From: Rhodopirellula halodulae
GTDB lineage: Bacteria > Planctomycetota > Planctomycetia > Pirellulales > Pirellulaceae
Reading direction: 5' to 3'
Assembly: GCF_020966775.1 (NCBI RefSeq)
Contig: NZ_JAJKFV010000014.1
Span: forward strand, 1 to 64,000
Length of the DNA: 64,000 bases
The notes under the pieces were generated by a model. That model saw only the letters and a program-made list of their open reading frames with translations. It was not told the origin of the DNA and did no database searches. Positions 18,224 to 27,755 of this stretch are shown here, piece after piece. A program made the translations under genes and the position numbers. Every line of letters begins with the position of its first letter. Position 1 is the first letter of the stretch.

Positions 18224-19078
18224 TCATTCGACGCGGGAGCCGTCCGAATTGCAATGGTGTGGCCAGCTCATCAACACCGTGGTTCCCGATTCGCCATCAG
18301 ATTCGAACTTCAACGAACCGCCAATGGCGTCCAGCACCAACTTGGTCACCGTCAAACCCAAGCCCGCTCCTTCGCGGCGATCTTTTCCCGTGACCAAACA
18401 CTCGAACGGTTCGCAGATTCGGTCGGCATAGGCCGTGTCCAATCCCATGCCGTTGTCCTGAAACCGAATGGACGTGAAGTCACATTCGCGAGCGATCGAC
18501 ACCACCAACTCCAATTTTCGCGATTCATCCGCGAAACACTTGGCGTTGCGGAGCAATTGTTCGATCGGAATGTTCATTAACTTTCGATCAATGCAACACT
18601 TGGTGTCACCTTTGATCGTCAACTCTGACGCATCACCGCCGATGCTTCCCCACGTTTCCGAAACCACTTCGGCCAAGTAGTAAGCGTCCGGTGCAATCCT
18701 AGAGCTGGGATCCGCGAATCCGGTGTGCAGTAGCTCCATCGTTCGCATGTGCAGCGACACCATTTGAGTCAATCGCTGCATCCGTTCCGCGGCGGATTGA
18801 ACCGTTGCCAGCGATCGCCGTGCGTCGTCCAGATCCAACGGCTCAGTCAGAGCTTCGCCGATGAATCCGGAGAAAAATGTGACATGGCGGGTGGGAGCGC
18901 TCAAGTCATGCATTAATCGACGGATGTACCCCGTGTCGATCAATGGTTTGGTTGACTCGCTGGACGCACTCACCACGGCTGTCGCGGCGGATGTCAATCC
19001 GTTGGCCGAAGGAGGCGACGAGTTGGAACCAGCCCCGTGGGTTCCGTGAATCGATGAGTCATTCGACATGTTTAGCAT
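18224..19078 (-). CDS. Soluble histidine kinase without a sensor domain
   Basis: A 284-residue protein. After a Ser-rich N terminus the dimerisation helix carries H57-D-L-S-A-P-T-R, like the H-box of bacteriophytochrome-type kinases. The HATPase domain has an N-box around Asn178, G1 D-N-G-M-G-L-D (208-214) and G2 G-A-G-L-G-L (237-242). No transmembrane segment or recognisable input domain is present, so the signal must come from a partner. It would autophosphorylate and pass phosphate to a receiver; none is adjacent. Its ATG at 19078 lies 20 bases inside the end of the MOSC gene, implying coupled translation; an ATG nine bases further is an alternative start. Confidence 0.85.
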   Translation of the reverse strand: MLNMSNDSSIHGTHGAGSNSSPPSANGLTSAATAVVSASSESTKPLIDTGYIRRLMHDLSAPTRHVTFFSGFIGEALTEPLDLDDARRSLATVQSAAERMQRLTQMVSLHMRTMELLHTGFADPSSRIAPDAYYLAEVVSETWGSIGGDASELTIKGDTKCCIDRKLMNIPIEQLLRNAKCFADESRKLELVVSIARECDFTSIRFQDNGMGLDTAYADRICEPFECLVTGKDRREGAGLGLTVTKLVLDAIGGSLKFESDGESGTTVLMSWPHHCNSDGSRVE

Positions 19079-19796
19079 TCCGGCGAATCAAATTTTCTTT
19101 CCAAGCTTCCGACAACGGTTCGCAAGCCGCCAACTTCAAGTCGGCTTCTGCGTCCCGAGGCTTCGCGAACAAAATGTCGTTCGCTGTCTCGATGGTGAAT
19201 TCGGGTGCTGGTCGCTCAATCAAGTGCAACGTCGCGCCCGCCTGAACCTGCCCCGGGTTCAGCACTCGGAAATACCATCCGGTGCGTCGGGTTTGTTGAA
19301 CCCGCACCGCTAACTTAGGCAGCCCCCATCGCTGGGACAACTTCCAGCACGGTTCTCGCGGTTGAGAAATTTGCAGACGCAAACCCTGCGATGGCTTTGT
19401 ATCCAACTCTCCCGCCGAGTGATCATCACGATCCGATGGATTCGATTCGGGACGTCGACATTCAAACACGTCTCCGATGCAAACGTCCGATTCCAACCAT
19501 CCATCAAGTGTCAGGTTCTCCCCGAACGCACCGGGGCCCCAATTGATCTCAGGAAATTCTTGATTCCACTGCGAAAAATGTGGGTGGCAATAACCCAGCA
19601 CCGCCTTGTCCACGCCGCCGTGATTTTTTTTGTCGGCTTGCTCGTCACCTGCGAGCCCCATTGCCCCCACATCAATGGCATCATCGACCACACACTTGTC
19701 AATCGCGGAGGTCCACGGTTTCGATGGATCGCCATCCTTCAGATACGACCGACACCGGCCGATTTGCACGGAAACAATTCGCAAGGAATCGTGCAT
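19059..19796 (-). CDS. MOSC-domain protein (YiiM-like)
   Basis: A 245-residue protein with the MOSC fold found in molybdenum-cofactor sulfurases and YiiM-type reductases. Visible features are the K-N-H-G-G-V-D-K-A-V segment (His59), W-G-P-G-A-F-G-E-N-L-T and the conserved cysteine in Q-P-R-E-P-C-W-K-L (Cys150). An acidic insertion near residues 115-135 is not typical. The family binds Mo cofactor and reduces N-hydroxylated bases or handles sulfur (family knowledge); the substrate here is unknown. It is first in a minus-strand run, overlapping the histidine kinase by 20 bases. Divergent from the dehydratase at 19941. Confidence 0.88.
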   Translation of the reverse strand: MHDSLRIVSVQIGRCRSYLKDGDPSKPWTSAIDKCVVDDAIDVGAMGLAGDEQADKKNHGGVDKAVLGYCHPHFSQWNQEFPEINWGPGAFGENLTLDGWLESDVCIGDVFECRRPESNPSDRDDHSAGELDTKPSQGLRLQISQPREPCWKLSQRWGLPKLAVRVQQTRRTGWYFRVLNPGQVQAGATLHLIERPAPEFTIETANDILFAKPRDAEADLKLAACEPLSEAWKENLIRRNAKHVE

Positions 19797-19940
19797 GATG
19801 AGGATCCTTCACTACCACAGCGACTTTCATTGTCTGTAATCTGTCCAGCATCTTCGCCGGAACGTCACGCATCCGCCTTCGTTCCGTTCATCCTACCCGC
19901 TGAATCCCCCCCGATCGATCCGTCTTTTTCAATTCCCTCC

Positions 19941-21683
19941 ATGAATCCTGCCAACTCAGAAACCGAACGCGATCCCACACAACTTCGCTCTCACCGCTGG
20001 TTCGGCAAAGACGACTTGCGTTCGTTTGGCCATCGTTCGCGTTTGAAAGGCATGGGGTTTGACGATGTGGATTACCGCGATCGTCCGGTGGTGGCGATCC
20101 TGAACACATGGAGTGAACTGAACACCTGCCACTCGCATTTCCGAAATCGAGCCGACGAGGTCCGACGCGGAATCCTCCAATCCGGTGGCTTTCCCGTGGA
20201 AGTCCCCGTGATGTCGTTGGGCGAGATGATGATGAAGCCCACAACGATGCTTTATCGCAATTTGCTCGCGATGGAAGTTGAAGAAGTCTTGCGTTGCCAC
20301 CCCATCGACGCGGCGGTGTTGATGGGCGGTTGCGACAAAACCGTTCCGGCGATGTTGATGGGGGCGATCAGCTCCGACATCCCGAGTTTGTTCCTTCCCG
20401 CCGGCGCCATGTTGCGGGCTCGATGGAAAGACCAAACGTTGGGCAGCGGCAGCGACGCGTGGAAATACTGGGACCAACGTCTCGCCGGCAACCTCTGCGA
20501 TCGAGATTGGAATGGCGTCGAAAATTGCATCGCGGCGTCCGCGGGAACCTGCATGACGATGGGCACCGCCAGCACCATGGCCTGCGTTGCCGAAGCCATG
20601 GGATGGACGCTGCCTTCCGCCGCCACCATTCCCGCCGTGATGGCCGAACATTCTCGATTGGCGGTCGCCACCGGCCGCCGCGCCGTCGATATGGCTTGGG
20701 AACAACTCAAACCCAGCCACTTCTTCACGGCCGACAGCATCGATAACGGACTGACGACCTCGTTGGCAATCGGCGGCAGCACCAACGCGATTGTTCACCT
20801 GATCGCCATCGCGGGCCGGTTGGGACACGAACTCACCTTGGACCGCTTCGACGAACTGTCACGTCAAACCCCCGTGCTGGGCGACTTGCGTCCGGGCGGA
20901 CGTTTTCTTATGCAAGACTTCTTCGAAGCCGGTGGCATCTGTGCGTTACTTGATCGCATCCAAGACTTGCTGAACCTCGATTGCAAGACCGTCGCCGGCA
21001 CCACACTCGGCGAACAAATCAAAGACGCGGAAGTCATCGACAACGAAGTCATCCGCACTCGCGAAAACCCGGTGTCTCCCGCCGGTGGAGTCTGCCTGCT
21101 GCGAGGCAACTTGGCACCATCGGGTTGCGTGATCAAATCCATCGCGGCCAGCAAAAAATTGCTGCACCATCGCGGCAAAGCGGTGGTCTTTGACAACTAC
21201 CCGCAGATGAAAGAACAAATCCACGATCCCGACTTGGACGTGGATGAAAACAGCGTATTGATTCTTCGTTCGGCGGGACCGTTGGGTGCCCCTGGGTTTC
21301 CGGAATGGGGCATGTTGCCGATTCCAAAGAAGCTGTTGCAATCCGGCGTGACGGACATGGTGCGAATGAGCGACGCACGGATGAGCGGAACCAGCTACGG
21401 CACCTGCGTGCTGCACATCTCACCGGAAAGCGCCGCGGGAGGGCCGCTGTCATTGGTTCAAACGGGCGACGAAATCGAGATCAATGTTGCCGAACGCACA
21501 ATCCACTGGCATGTGGAGAAAGCCGAACAAGAACGCCGCCGTCAGCAGCAACCTGAACTCGCTCCGGCACCCGAACGTGGCTACATGAAGCTGTATGCCA
21601 AGCACGTCACGCAAGCCGATCAGGGATGCGATTTTGACTTCCTCGCCGGTCGTTCCCCCGGTGAGGAACCCGCGATCCACTGA
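19941..21683 (+). CDS. IlvD/Edd-family dehydratase (dihydroxy-acid or sugar-acid dehydratase)
   Basis: A 580-residue iron-sulfur dehydratase. Cluster-binding cysteines are present as T-C63-H-S-H-F, G-G-C131-D-K-T and G-T-C204-M-T-M-G, and the A-I-G-G-S-T-N-A and R-M-S-D-A-R-M-S-G-T segments are intact. The N-terminal R-S-x-x-W-F-G-K-D-D and the S-H-F-R and P-T-x-M-L-Y-R-N-L segments resemble the sugar-acid branch (L-arabinonate and D-xylonate dehydratases) more than classic IlvD, so it may act on a sugar acid rather than in valine/isoleucine synthesis. That assignment is an inference. ATG at 19941 gives M-N-P-A-N-S; the frame is open far upstream but overlaps the divergent MOSC gene. Convergent with the GH29 fucosidase. 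Confidence 0.85.
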   Translation: MNPANSETERDPTQLRSHRWFGKDDLRSFGHRSRLKGMGFDDVDYRDRPVVAILNTWSELNTCHSHFRNRADEVRRGILQSGGFPVEVPVMSLGEMMMKPTTMLYRNLLAMEVEEVLRCHPIDAAVLMGGCDKTVPAMLMGAISSDIPSLFLPAGAMLRARWKDQTLGSGSDAWKYWDQRLAGNLCDRDWNGVENCIAASAGTCMTMGTASTMACVAEAMGWTLPSAATIPAVMAEHSRLAVATGRRAVDMAWEQLKPSHFFTADSIDNGLTTSLAIGGSTNAIVHLIAIAGRLGHELTLDRFDELSRQTPVLGDLRPGGRFLMQDFFEAGGICALLDRIQDLLNLDCKTVAGTTLGEQIKDAEVIDNEVIRTRENPVSPAGGVCLLRGNLAPSGCVIKSIAASKKLLHHRGKAVVFDNYPQMKEQIHDPDLDVDENSVLILRSAGPLGAPGFPEWGMLPIPKKLLQSGVTDMVRMSDARMSGTSYGTCVLHISPESAAGGPLSLVQTGDEIEINVAERTIHWHVEKAEQERRRQQQPELAPAPERGYMKLYAKHVTQADQGCDFDFLAGRSPGEEPAIH

Positions 21684-21726
21684 TCGCTTAGTCATGTCGA
21701 ATTGACTCCGTTCCGCCGCCGAACGC

Positions 21727-23361
21727 TCATTCGCGAAAGCGGCCTTCGAGGTCGACGGCTTTGGTGCCTTGCAAGGCTTTGTCTTCGTCTTTCTCGATTT
21801 GATTGGGGTGATGCTGTTGCGAATTGGTTTGGATCGCAAACGACCACGCATGTTCGCTGCTTCCTAAATCTTCGGGCGGCGTGATTCGCAGACCATCATC
21901 CGACATTGCCCAAACAACGTCAGCTTCTGATCCCAGCAATCGCACTGACACCACCTCGTCCGCCTGCCACTCTTTGGTGCCATCAATCACGAAGGGTTCT
22001 TCGGGACGTTGCATCTGGATGGCGAACAAAGTTTCCCCATTGGTTGTGAACGCCAAGTGATCGTCTTTCTGATCGCTGGTTTTCCAATACCGCGAGCCGT
22101 AGATTGCTTCACCGTTGATGTCCAGCCAACGTCCCATGGCTCGCAACTTCTCAACTTGCCAAGGCGGAATCGTTCCGTCAGCTCGGGGACCGATGTTGAT
22201 CAAGAAGTTGCCGTTGCGGCTGACGACCTCGACCAATTCGTGGATCACTTCGGCGTCCGTCTTCTTCCATTTGTAGTTCGGGTCTTCTTCAGCCGCCAAG
22301 TAACCAAACGATGTGCCGAGCGTGGTGCAGCTTTGCCATTTCGGCCCCACGACCTTTAATTTCAAATTGTCTTTTTCCAAACACCCGACGCCGGCCGGCC
22401 AATTGCGATTGCCGCCCTTGTTGTTCACGTAGACGTCACGCCCATCTTTGGCCGCGTCATTCATGAAATCTGTGATCATGACACGGCATTGGTCGTAGAA
22501 ATACTGAATTTCGGGACGCAGCTTACCCTTGCGGATATCGTTTCCATCCCGCGTCCAAATTGGCACGTCATCGACCCACAAGAAATCGGGTTTGTACTTC
22601 GTTTGGATTTCTTTCCAACGAGCGACATAGTCATCCACAAACGCTTTGCTGTAGCTGAACTCCGGTCCATACAACATGCGAGATTCCGGAGACGCTTCCA
22701 TCTCGCGAACGATCATGTCTCTCGGTTCACTGTGCACCGCATAAATCTGTTTCGCGAAAAAGCCCGGGTGTCGTTCGCGATGGTACGAGGGTGCGTATTT
22801 GAGTCCAACCTTCTTCAGCGACTCACCCAAATCTCCGACCAAATCGCGATGCGGTCCTTTGTCGACCGCGTTCCATGGCGTCAAATCGGAATCCCAGTTC
22901 GCCCACCCATCGTGATGCTCGGCGGTCATCACCACGTACTTCGCTCCAACGGTTTGGAACAACTCAGCCCACTGATCCGGCGACCATTTTTCGGCCCGAA
23001 AAGAATCCACCACATCCTTGTAGCCAAACTCCGGCGGCGTCGCACCAAAGCGAGATTTCAAAAACGGGTTGTAGGCATCCGGCTCCGCGTACAACAGCTT
23101 TGGCAAGTGTTCGGCATACCCGCGATCATTCTTGCGATGAGCCATCACGCTGTAGGGGCCCCAGTGAATGAAGATCCCGATCTTCCCATCATCAAACCAC
23201 GCGGGAATGGGCATCGTTTGCAGGGATTCCCAACTGCCGTCGTACGGCTTCGTTCCCGTGTGCGATTCCACAGGGGCCGCCGCCCCTTCTTGGGATTGCA
23301 CTCTGTTTGGAGTGACGAGCAAACACGTGACCAGCAAACAACCAATCGAAACGAACTTCAT
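21727..23361 (-). CDS. Secreted alpha-L-fucosidase, family GH29
   Basis: A 544-residue protein with a Sec signal ending near V-Q-S-Q-E. GH29 signatures: W-F-D-D-G-K-I-G-I-F-I-H-W-G (residues 55-68), A-E-H-H-D-G-W near 147, and K-P-D-F-L-W-V-D-D (nucleophile Asp264 in the W-x-D segment). A downstream N-F-L-I-N-I-G-P segment and a C-terminal beta-domain follow. It would release terminal L-fucose from glycans outside the cytoplasm. Functionally it fits the fucose isomerase at 47739 and the sulfatases, though 14 kb away. The upstream gap (23362-23659) shows no gene. Confidence 0.93.
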   Translation of the reverse strand: MKFVSIGCLLVTCLLVTPNRVQSQEGAAAPVESHTGTKPYDGSWESLQTMPIPAWFDDGKIGIFIHWGPYSVMAHRKNDRGYAEHLPKLLYAEPDAYNPFLKSRFGATPPEFGYKDVVDSFRAEKWSPDQWAELFQTVGAKYVVMTAEHHDGWANWDSDLTPWNAVDKGPHRDLVGDLGESLKKVGLKYAPSYHRERHPGFFAKQIYAVHSEPRDMIVREMEASPESRMLYGPEFSYSKAFVDDYVARWKEIQTKYKPDFLWVDDVPIWTRDGNDIRKGKLRPEIQYFYDQCRVMITDFMNDAAKDGRDVYVNNKGGNRNWPAGVGCLEKDNLKLKVVGPKWQSCTTLGTSFGYLAAEEDPNYKWKKTDAEVIHELVEVVSRNGNFLINIGPRADGTIPPWQVEKLRAMGRWLDINGEAIYGSRYWKTSDQKDDHLAFTTNGETLFAIQMQRPEEPFVIDGTKEWQADEVVSVRLLGSEADVVWAMSDDGLRITPPEDLGSSEHAWSFAIQTNSQQHHPNQIEKDEDKALQGTKAVDLEGRFRE

Positions 23362-23659
23362 GGACTCAGCAACTTCAGGGGGCGTGGGGTGTTTTTGCCA
23401 CGGATCTCAAGCGGTTTTGGCAACACAGTGCCGTTGATCAACCACATGTGATGGCGGGCTCGCGAATCAGCATAAAACGATGCCGTCGCACAAACGAAAT
23501 TACGTCGGTCCACCGACCGGAATTTCGCGAAAAGAGGGGGCTCGCACGCCGGAGCCACCCAATTTTGCCGCAATGCCATTCGTTGCCCAAACGAATTGCG
23601 AATCGAGTTGTTGAGAGCTACCAAAGGATTGTCAGCTCACAATGAAAACGTCTTGTCAT

Positions 23660-25660
23660 TCACAACGAAGGAATGGTTGGGCCCGAGGATCCGCCTCCCG
23701 GTCGCGTCATCATTCGCGGTGCCGCCGGTCGTGGTGCAGGCCGAGGCATCACCCGAGTTTGGATGTCGATTCCGACTCCCTTGTCCAATTCCCAATTGGC
23801 CAAGTCCGCCCAAGGTGTTTGCCGATGTTCGTAAGCACAGCGTTGCAAAAACTCGTTGGCTCGTTCGGCCAATGCCGCTCCCTCAGAAGTGTGCAAGCGA
23901 GCCGATGGTAAGAAGAGCATGAAGTTCGTGTCAGACTGGATTGTTTGCGGGGCGCGTTCGCACGCCGCGAGGTATTCGTAGTACCTCGCCAACACAGCCA
24001 ACATCCGGCCGCGTGACAACAAATACGCCGCCCGCCATCGAGGTGATTCTTCCTCGTCCAGGAGTGATTGCCAGTCCTGAGTTTGTGACTTGTCCAGCCA
24101 TTGCTCGGTCGCTTGCATGGCTTTCTCACACCGAGTTTTCTCACGTCGAAGCAAGTTTTCCGATTGGGAACGAAAGGCACTGGGCGTGAGATAAAGTGCT
24201 GTGAACTGAGTCGGGTTCAACGCCGCTCGTTTTCCCACGAACAACATCTGCGGTGGAGCCAACAGCTCCTTTTCATTCATGCTCCATTCTGCCGTTTGAA
24301 CCACGAACTGACGCAGCGGACTGTATCGCATGGCATCCTGAACCGCCGCGACGGATTGATAGCTCGGCAAATATTCATGCAGCCGATCGACGTCGTAGCG
24401 ATCATCCACGCCGTCGTCATACAACGTGAACGTGCCTCCGGTTTGCAATGCCAATCGAGTGAGCGCATATGGGCCAAACCCCGACAACACCCTTTCGCGA
24501 TAAGCCGTGCCGTACCAAGGCAACGCCGCCACCGGTTGCACCTTGGCGTTTTTCAGAGGCACCTCCGCTTCATGCCAGTACGGCAAGAAAATCCTTTGCG
24601 GCACCGCTGATTCGGGGCCGCGGTCCACGGTCAAAAAGAACTCACCACCTCGTCCCGGTGCCGTCCATCGCTGCAAACCCTTTTGCATCCCCATCACCGC
24701 GGTCGGTCCCAGCACATGCACCACCGCGTTGGCTTTCTTGCATTGGTCGATGGTCCGTTCGAGTTTGGCCACGTCGTCACCCGACTCGTCCGTCAACAGA
24801 ACGATCATCAATCGTTCTTTTCGGTTCCGGCCGTACCGGTAATGTTCAATGACCTGTTCCACGGCGGTCATCGTGTTCTCCACCCCGCTCGTGTCGACGG
24901 GAACTCGGGTCATCGCATCGATCGCACTCACGCCAATCAACGATGGCGGCGAGACTTCGCGGTTCGCACGACCAAATGCGACCACGCTGCTGAACAAACG
25001 ATGTCGATCGACTTGCTTGGACGATTCCGGTCGCGTCAACGCACCGATCTCGTCGTAGAACATCCGAATCCGCTGCGCCATCCGATCTCGGTTCAGCTGC
25101 AAACTGATCGAAGCATCCAGCAACCACACCACCAATGTGTCGCCTTGTGACAGTTCACCTCGAATCGCATTTTCAACCGCTTGCGTCGCTGATTCGATTC
25201 CATCCGCCGCACCGATCTGCTCGGTGGTGGACTCGCTGCGTTCCGTCGTGACCTCGCCTCCCGTTTTCGCCATCCACTTTCGGATCGATGCCAAACGGGT
25301 CGAGTTGTCTTGTTTCAGTTCCTCGACCGACGAATCCGCGAGTGTTTCTGCTGCGTTGATCCACTCGGGAGTTGCCAACGTGACCAATGCAGTCTCCGCC
25401 GACGTGTCGACGGGTTGCTCCTCCAGAGGCATCTCACCCATCTCCGGCAACTCAATCGCCGAAGTCGGCATGAGTGAGAAGCTCGAATCCTCGTCGCTCA
25501 TCTCCGCGAAATTCGCGGTGATGACTTGCCCGCGTTGCTCCATCCAATCGGGAAAGACCCACAGCCCCATCACCAGCAACAACGCCGTGTGAACGATCAT
25601 CGAAATCAGCCAAGGATGATCTTTCAGATGGTCTCGAATCTCTTCCCGAATGGAATTCAT
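23660..25660 (-). CDS. Membrane-anchored protein with a von Willebrand A-like domain
   Basis: A 666-residue protein. Residues 18-37 form one transmembrane helix after a short basic-acidic cytoplasmic tail. An acidic Glu/Ser/Thr-rich linker (50-170) leads to a VWA-like Rossmann domain starting T-L-V-V-W-L-L-D-A-S-I-S, with the MIDAS residues Asp182, Ser184 and Ser186 intact and a later V-L-L-T-D-E-S-G strand. The remaining part is predicted helical and ends in a Pro/Arg/Gly-rich tail. The function is unknown; similar proteins are frequent in planctomycetes. ATG at 25660 shares its A with the sulfatase stop (TGATG), so the start is settled by coupling. Confidence 0.8.
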   Translation of the reverse strand: MNSIREEIRDHLKDHPWLISMIVHTALLLVMGLWVFPDWMEQRGQVITANFAEMSDEDSSFSLMPTSAIELPEMGEMPLEEQPVDTSAETALVTLATPEWINAAETLADSSVEELKQDNSTRLASIRKWMAKTGGEVTTERSESTTEQIGAADGIESATQAVENAIRGELSQGDTLVVWLLDASISLQLNRDRMAQRIRMFYDEIGALTRPESSKQVDRHRLFSSVVAFGRANREVSPPSLIGVSAIDAMTRVPVDTSGVENTMTAVEQVIEHYRYGRNRKERLMIVLLTDESGDDVAKLERTIDQCKKANAVVHVLGPTAVMGMQKGLQRWTAPGRGGEFFLTVDRGPESAVPQRIFLPYWHEAEVPLKNAKVQPVAALPWYGTAYRERVLSGFGPYALTRLALQTGGTFTLYDDGVDDRYDVDRLHEYLPSYQSVAAVQDAMRYSPLRQFVVQTAEWSMNEKELLAPPQMLFVGKRAALNPTQFTALYLTPSAFRSQSENLLRREKTRCEKAMQATEQWLDKSQTQDWQSLLDEEESPRWRAAYLLSRGRMLAVLARYYEYLAACERAPQTIQSDTNFMLFLPSARLHTSEGAALAERANEFLQRCAYEHRQTPWADLANWELDKGVGIDIQTRVMPRPAPRPAAPRMMTRPGGGSSGPTIPSL

Positions 25661-27225
25661 CAATCAATCGCCCGCAGAGGAAACTGCTCACTGGGAACAT
25701 GCTGCTGTTCCGCAATGGCAAGAATTCGATTCATCACGTCAGGATGTTGCTGGCTGACGTCGGTGGTCTCCGCCCGATCATTTGCCAGATCGTACAACGC
25801 AAACGCCGGTGGTCCGGTGGTATTCTTCTTTGGGCGTCGAGCCAGCCCTTTGCGGATGGCTTTCCACTGCCCCATCCGAATCGCTTGCTGTCCGGAATAA
25901 CCAGGCGATTCCCAGTAGAGAAAATCGTGTGTCGGCTGGTTCGATTCTCCCTGCAACAGCGGCAAAAAGGAAATCCCGTCAATTGTTGCCGGATCCACTT
26001 CTACGCCAGCCGCGTCCGCCAGCGTCGGCAGGAAGTCCCACCAAGCACCGACCCAATCCGATGTTCTGCCCGCGGGCACCACGCCGGTTTGACGAGCAAT
26101 CAATGGCACGCGAATGCCACCTTCATCCAATTGCCCTTTCAAGCCTTTCAGTCCATCGGCGGATTCGAAGTAGTCGCTATCAGAACCGCCCAAACGGTTG
26201 TAGGTCGGACCGTTGTCAGACGTGAATAGGATCAAGGTGTTTTCGCCCAGTCCCAGCGAATCGATCAAGTCAACCACTTGCCCGATTCCCGTGTCCATCC
26301 GAGTGACCATCGCGGCGTAACCGGCACGTGGACGTGGATGTTCCAGGTAACCTCGGTGCGTGTATTCCTCTTCTTCAATCACGCCGTCGTACGCGTTCAA
26401 GTCTTCGTTGGGCACCTGAATCGAAAGGTGAGGCACGGCGAATGGCAAATACGCAAAGAACGGTTTGGAAGGATCGTCGGAAACACTCTGACGAATGAAC
26501 GCACAGGCTTCGTCAACAAATTGGTCCTGCGAATACGTTTCACCGTGCAGCGTTCGATCGTTGCCGGGCTGGACTTCCTTCACACGATTTCGCCACAGAA
26601 ACTTGGGGTAGTGATTGTGTGCGTGGCGTTGGCAGTTGAAACCGTAAAACAAATCAAACCCTTGCGAGTTCGGATCACCAGTCGTGCCGAAGTGCCCCAG
26701 CCCCCACTTGCCGAACGCGCCGGTGCGATACCCAGCCGATTTGAGATATTCCGCAATCGTGACCTCGTCAGTTGGCAACGGAAACTGCCCCGGAAACTCC
26801 AGTTGCAATTCTTCGCGGATCGCGGGATCGATCTTGGGGTCACCATTGTCGCGAACGTGTGCGTGGCCCGGATGCTTGCCCGTCATCAAACAACAACGGC
26901 TGGGCGCGCAAACCGCGTTGCCGGAATAGAAGTTGGTCAGCTTAATGCCTTCCGCCGCCAACTGATCCAAACGAGGCGTCCGTATCTTCTCTTGTCCGTA
27001 GCACCCCAGTTCTCCGTAACCCAAATCATCCGCGACGATCAACACGATGTTGGGCGGTGTTGTCTCCTGCGCGTTCAACGGATTCGACACCACAACGCTC
27101 GACAAGATCAACGCCATACAGGCGAGCAGCCCAACCATTCGTTCGGGTTGAATTGGCGATAGGACTCGAAAAGGTTTCCAAGCCAAGCAGAAAATTGGTG
27201 ACGGCATAGGTAGAGCTGAAATCAT
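25660..27225 (-). CDS. Secreted formylglycine sulfatase (arylsulfatase family S1)
   Basis: A 521-residue sulfatase. The signature C106[11 protein letters not shown] is the site where Cys is converted to formylglycine. Metal-binding Asp-Asp in V-A-D-D-L-G-Y (residues 65-70) and T-S-D-N-G-P further on are present. The N terminus is long; a signal sequence (hydrophobic stretch from residue 31 ending near N-A-Q-E) would also fit a start at the ATG at 27138. It removes sulfate esters, probably from polysaccharides, outside the cytoplasm. The following VWA gene begins within its stop codon. No sulfatase-maturating enzyme is encoded in the window. Confidence 0.93.
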   Translation of the reverse strand: MISALPMPSPIFCLAWKPFRVLSPIQPERMVGLLACMALILSSVVVSNPLNAQETTPPNIVLIVADDLGYGELGCYGQEKIRTPRLDQLAAEGIKLTNFYSGNAVCAPSRCCLMTGKHPGHAHVRDNGDPKIDPAIREELQLEFPGQFPLPTDEVTIAEYLKSAGYRTGAFGKWGLGHFGTTGDPNSQGFDLFYGFNCQRHAHNHYPKFLWRNRVKEVQPGNDRTLHGETYSQDQFVDEACAFIRQSVSDDPSKPFFAYLPFAVPHLSIQVPNEDLNAYDGVIEEEEYTHRGYLEHPRPRAGYAAMVTRMDTGIGQVVDLIDSLGLGENTLILFTSDNGPTYNRLGGSDSDYFESADGLKGLKGQLDEGGIRVPLIARQTGVVPAGRTSDWVGAWWDFLPTLADAAGVEVDPATIDGISFLPLLQGESNQPTHDFLYWESPGYSGQQAIRMGQWKAIRKGLARRPKKNTTGPPAFALYDLANDRAETTDVSQQHPDVMNRILAIAEQQHVPSEQFPLRAID

Positions 27226-27755
27226 GTTGTTCTAGGTCACGACGCAAAGGGATCTCCGCAGCAGCGTCTCGCTTTTCGCGGTCCCCACAATCCGATCAGT
27301 TTCCCCGCCCCGAAACGCCGCGTCAAATCCGAAGCTCACTCGCACCCCATAAGCGGCCGGAACGGGAATTTCCTTCCCGCACCGTCACTCAAATCCCGTT
27401 GTCGAGATGAGCCCCGTGAAAAATCAGACCCGAGAGGGCAGGTTCCGATCAGCTTTCTAATTAGCTTGCAGATATTGGTGACTGGCGCCATCCGGCTTGG
27501 CACCTCATTCGGATTGAAGATCGCAATTGCCGCGATTACTCGCCAGCTTGCCTCCGTGACGAGACGCAATCGCCAGAGAACTGTGGTTCTCAACCGGAGC
27601 CGCAACGGACTTTTGGCAATGCGCTGAAAACGATGGTTGACTTAATCGCAAGCCAGCCCTACTTTTGAGCGTGAGAGATCTGTGGCGGAAGTCTCGCTAG
27701 CCAGTCGGTAAGACCAAACAAGTGTTTCCATTACCTGTTTGCGAGGGGGGCCGCG
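27226..27755. other. Intergenic region, no gene seen
   Basis: About 530 bases between divergent genes. No open frame with family features, RNA gene or strong hairpin was found. Close to 27756 the run GAGGGGGG is a likely ribosome binding site for the next gene. Confidence 0.5.
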
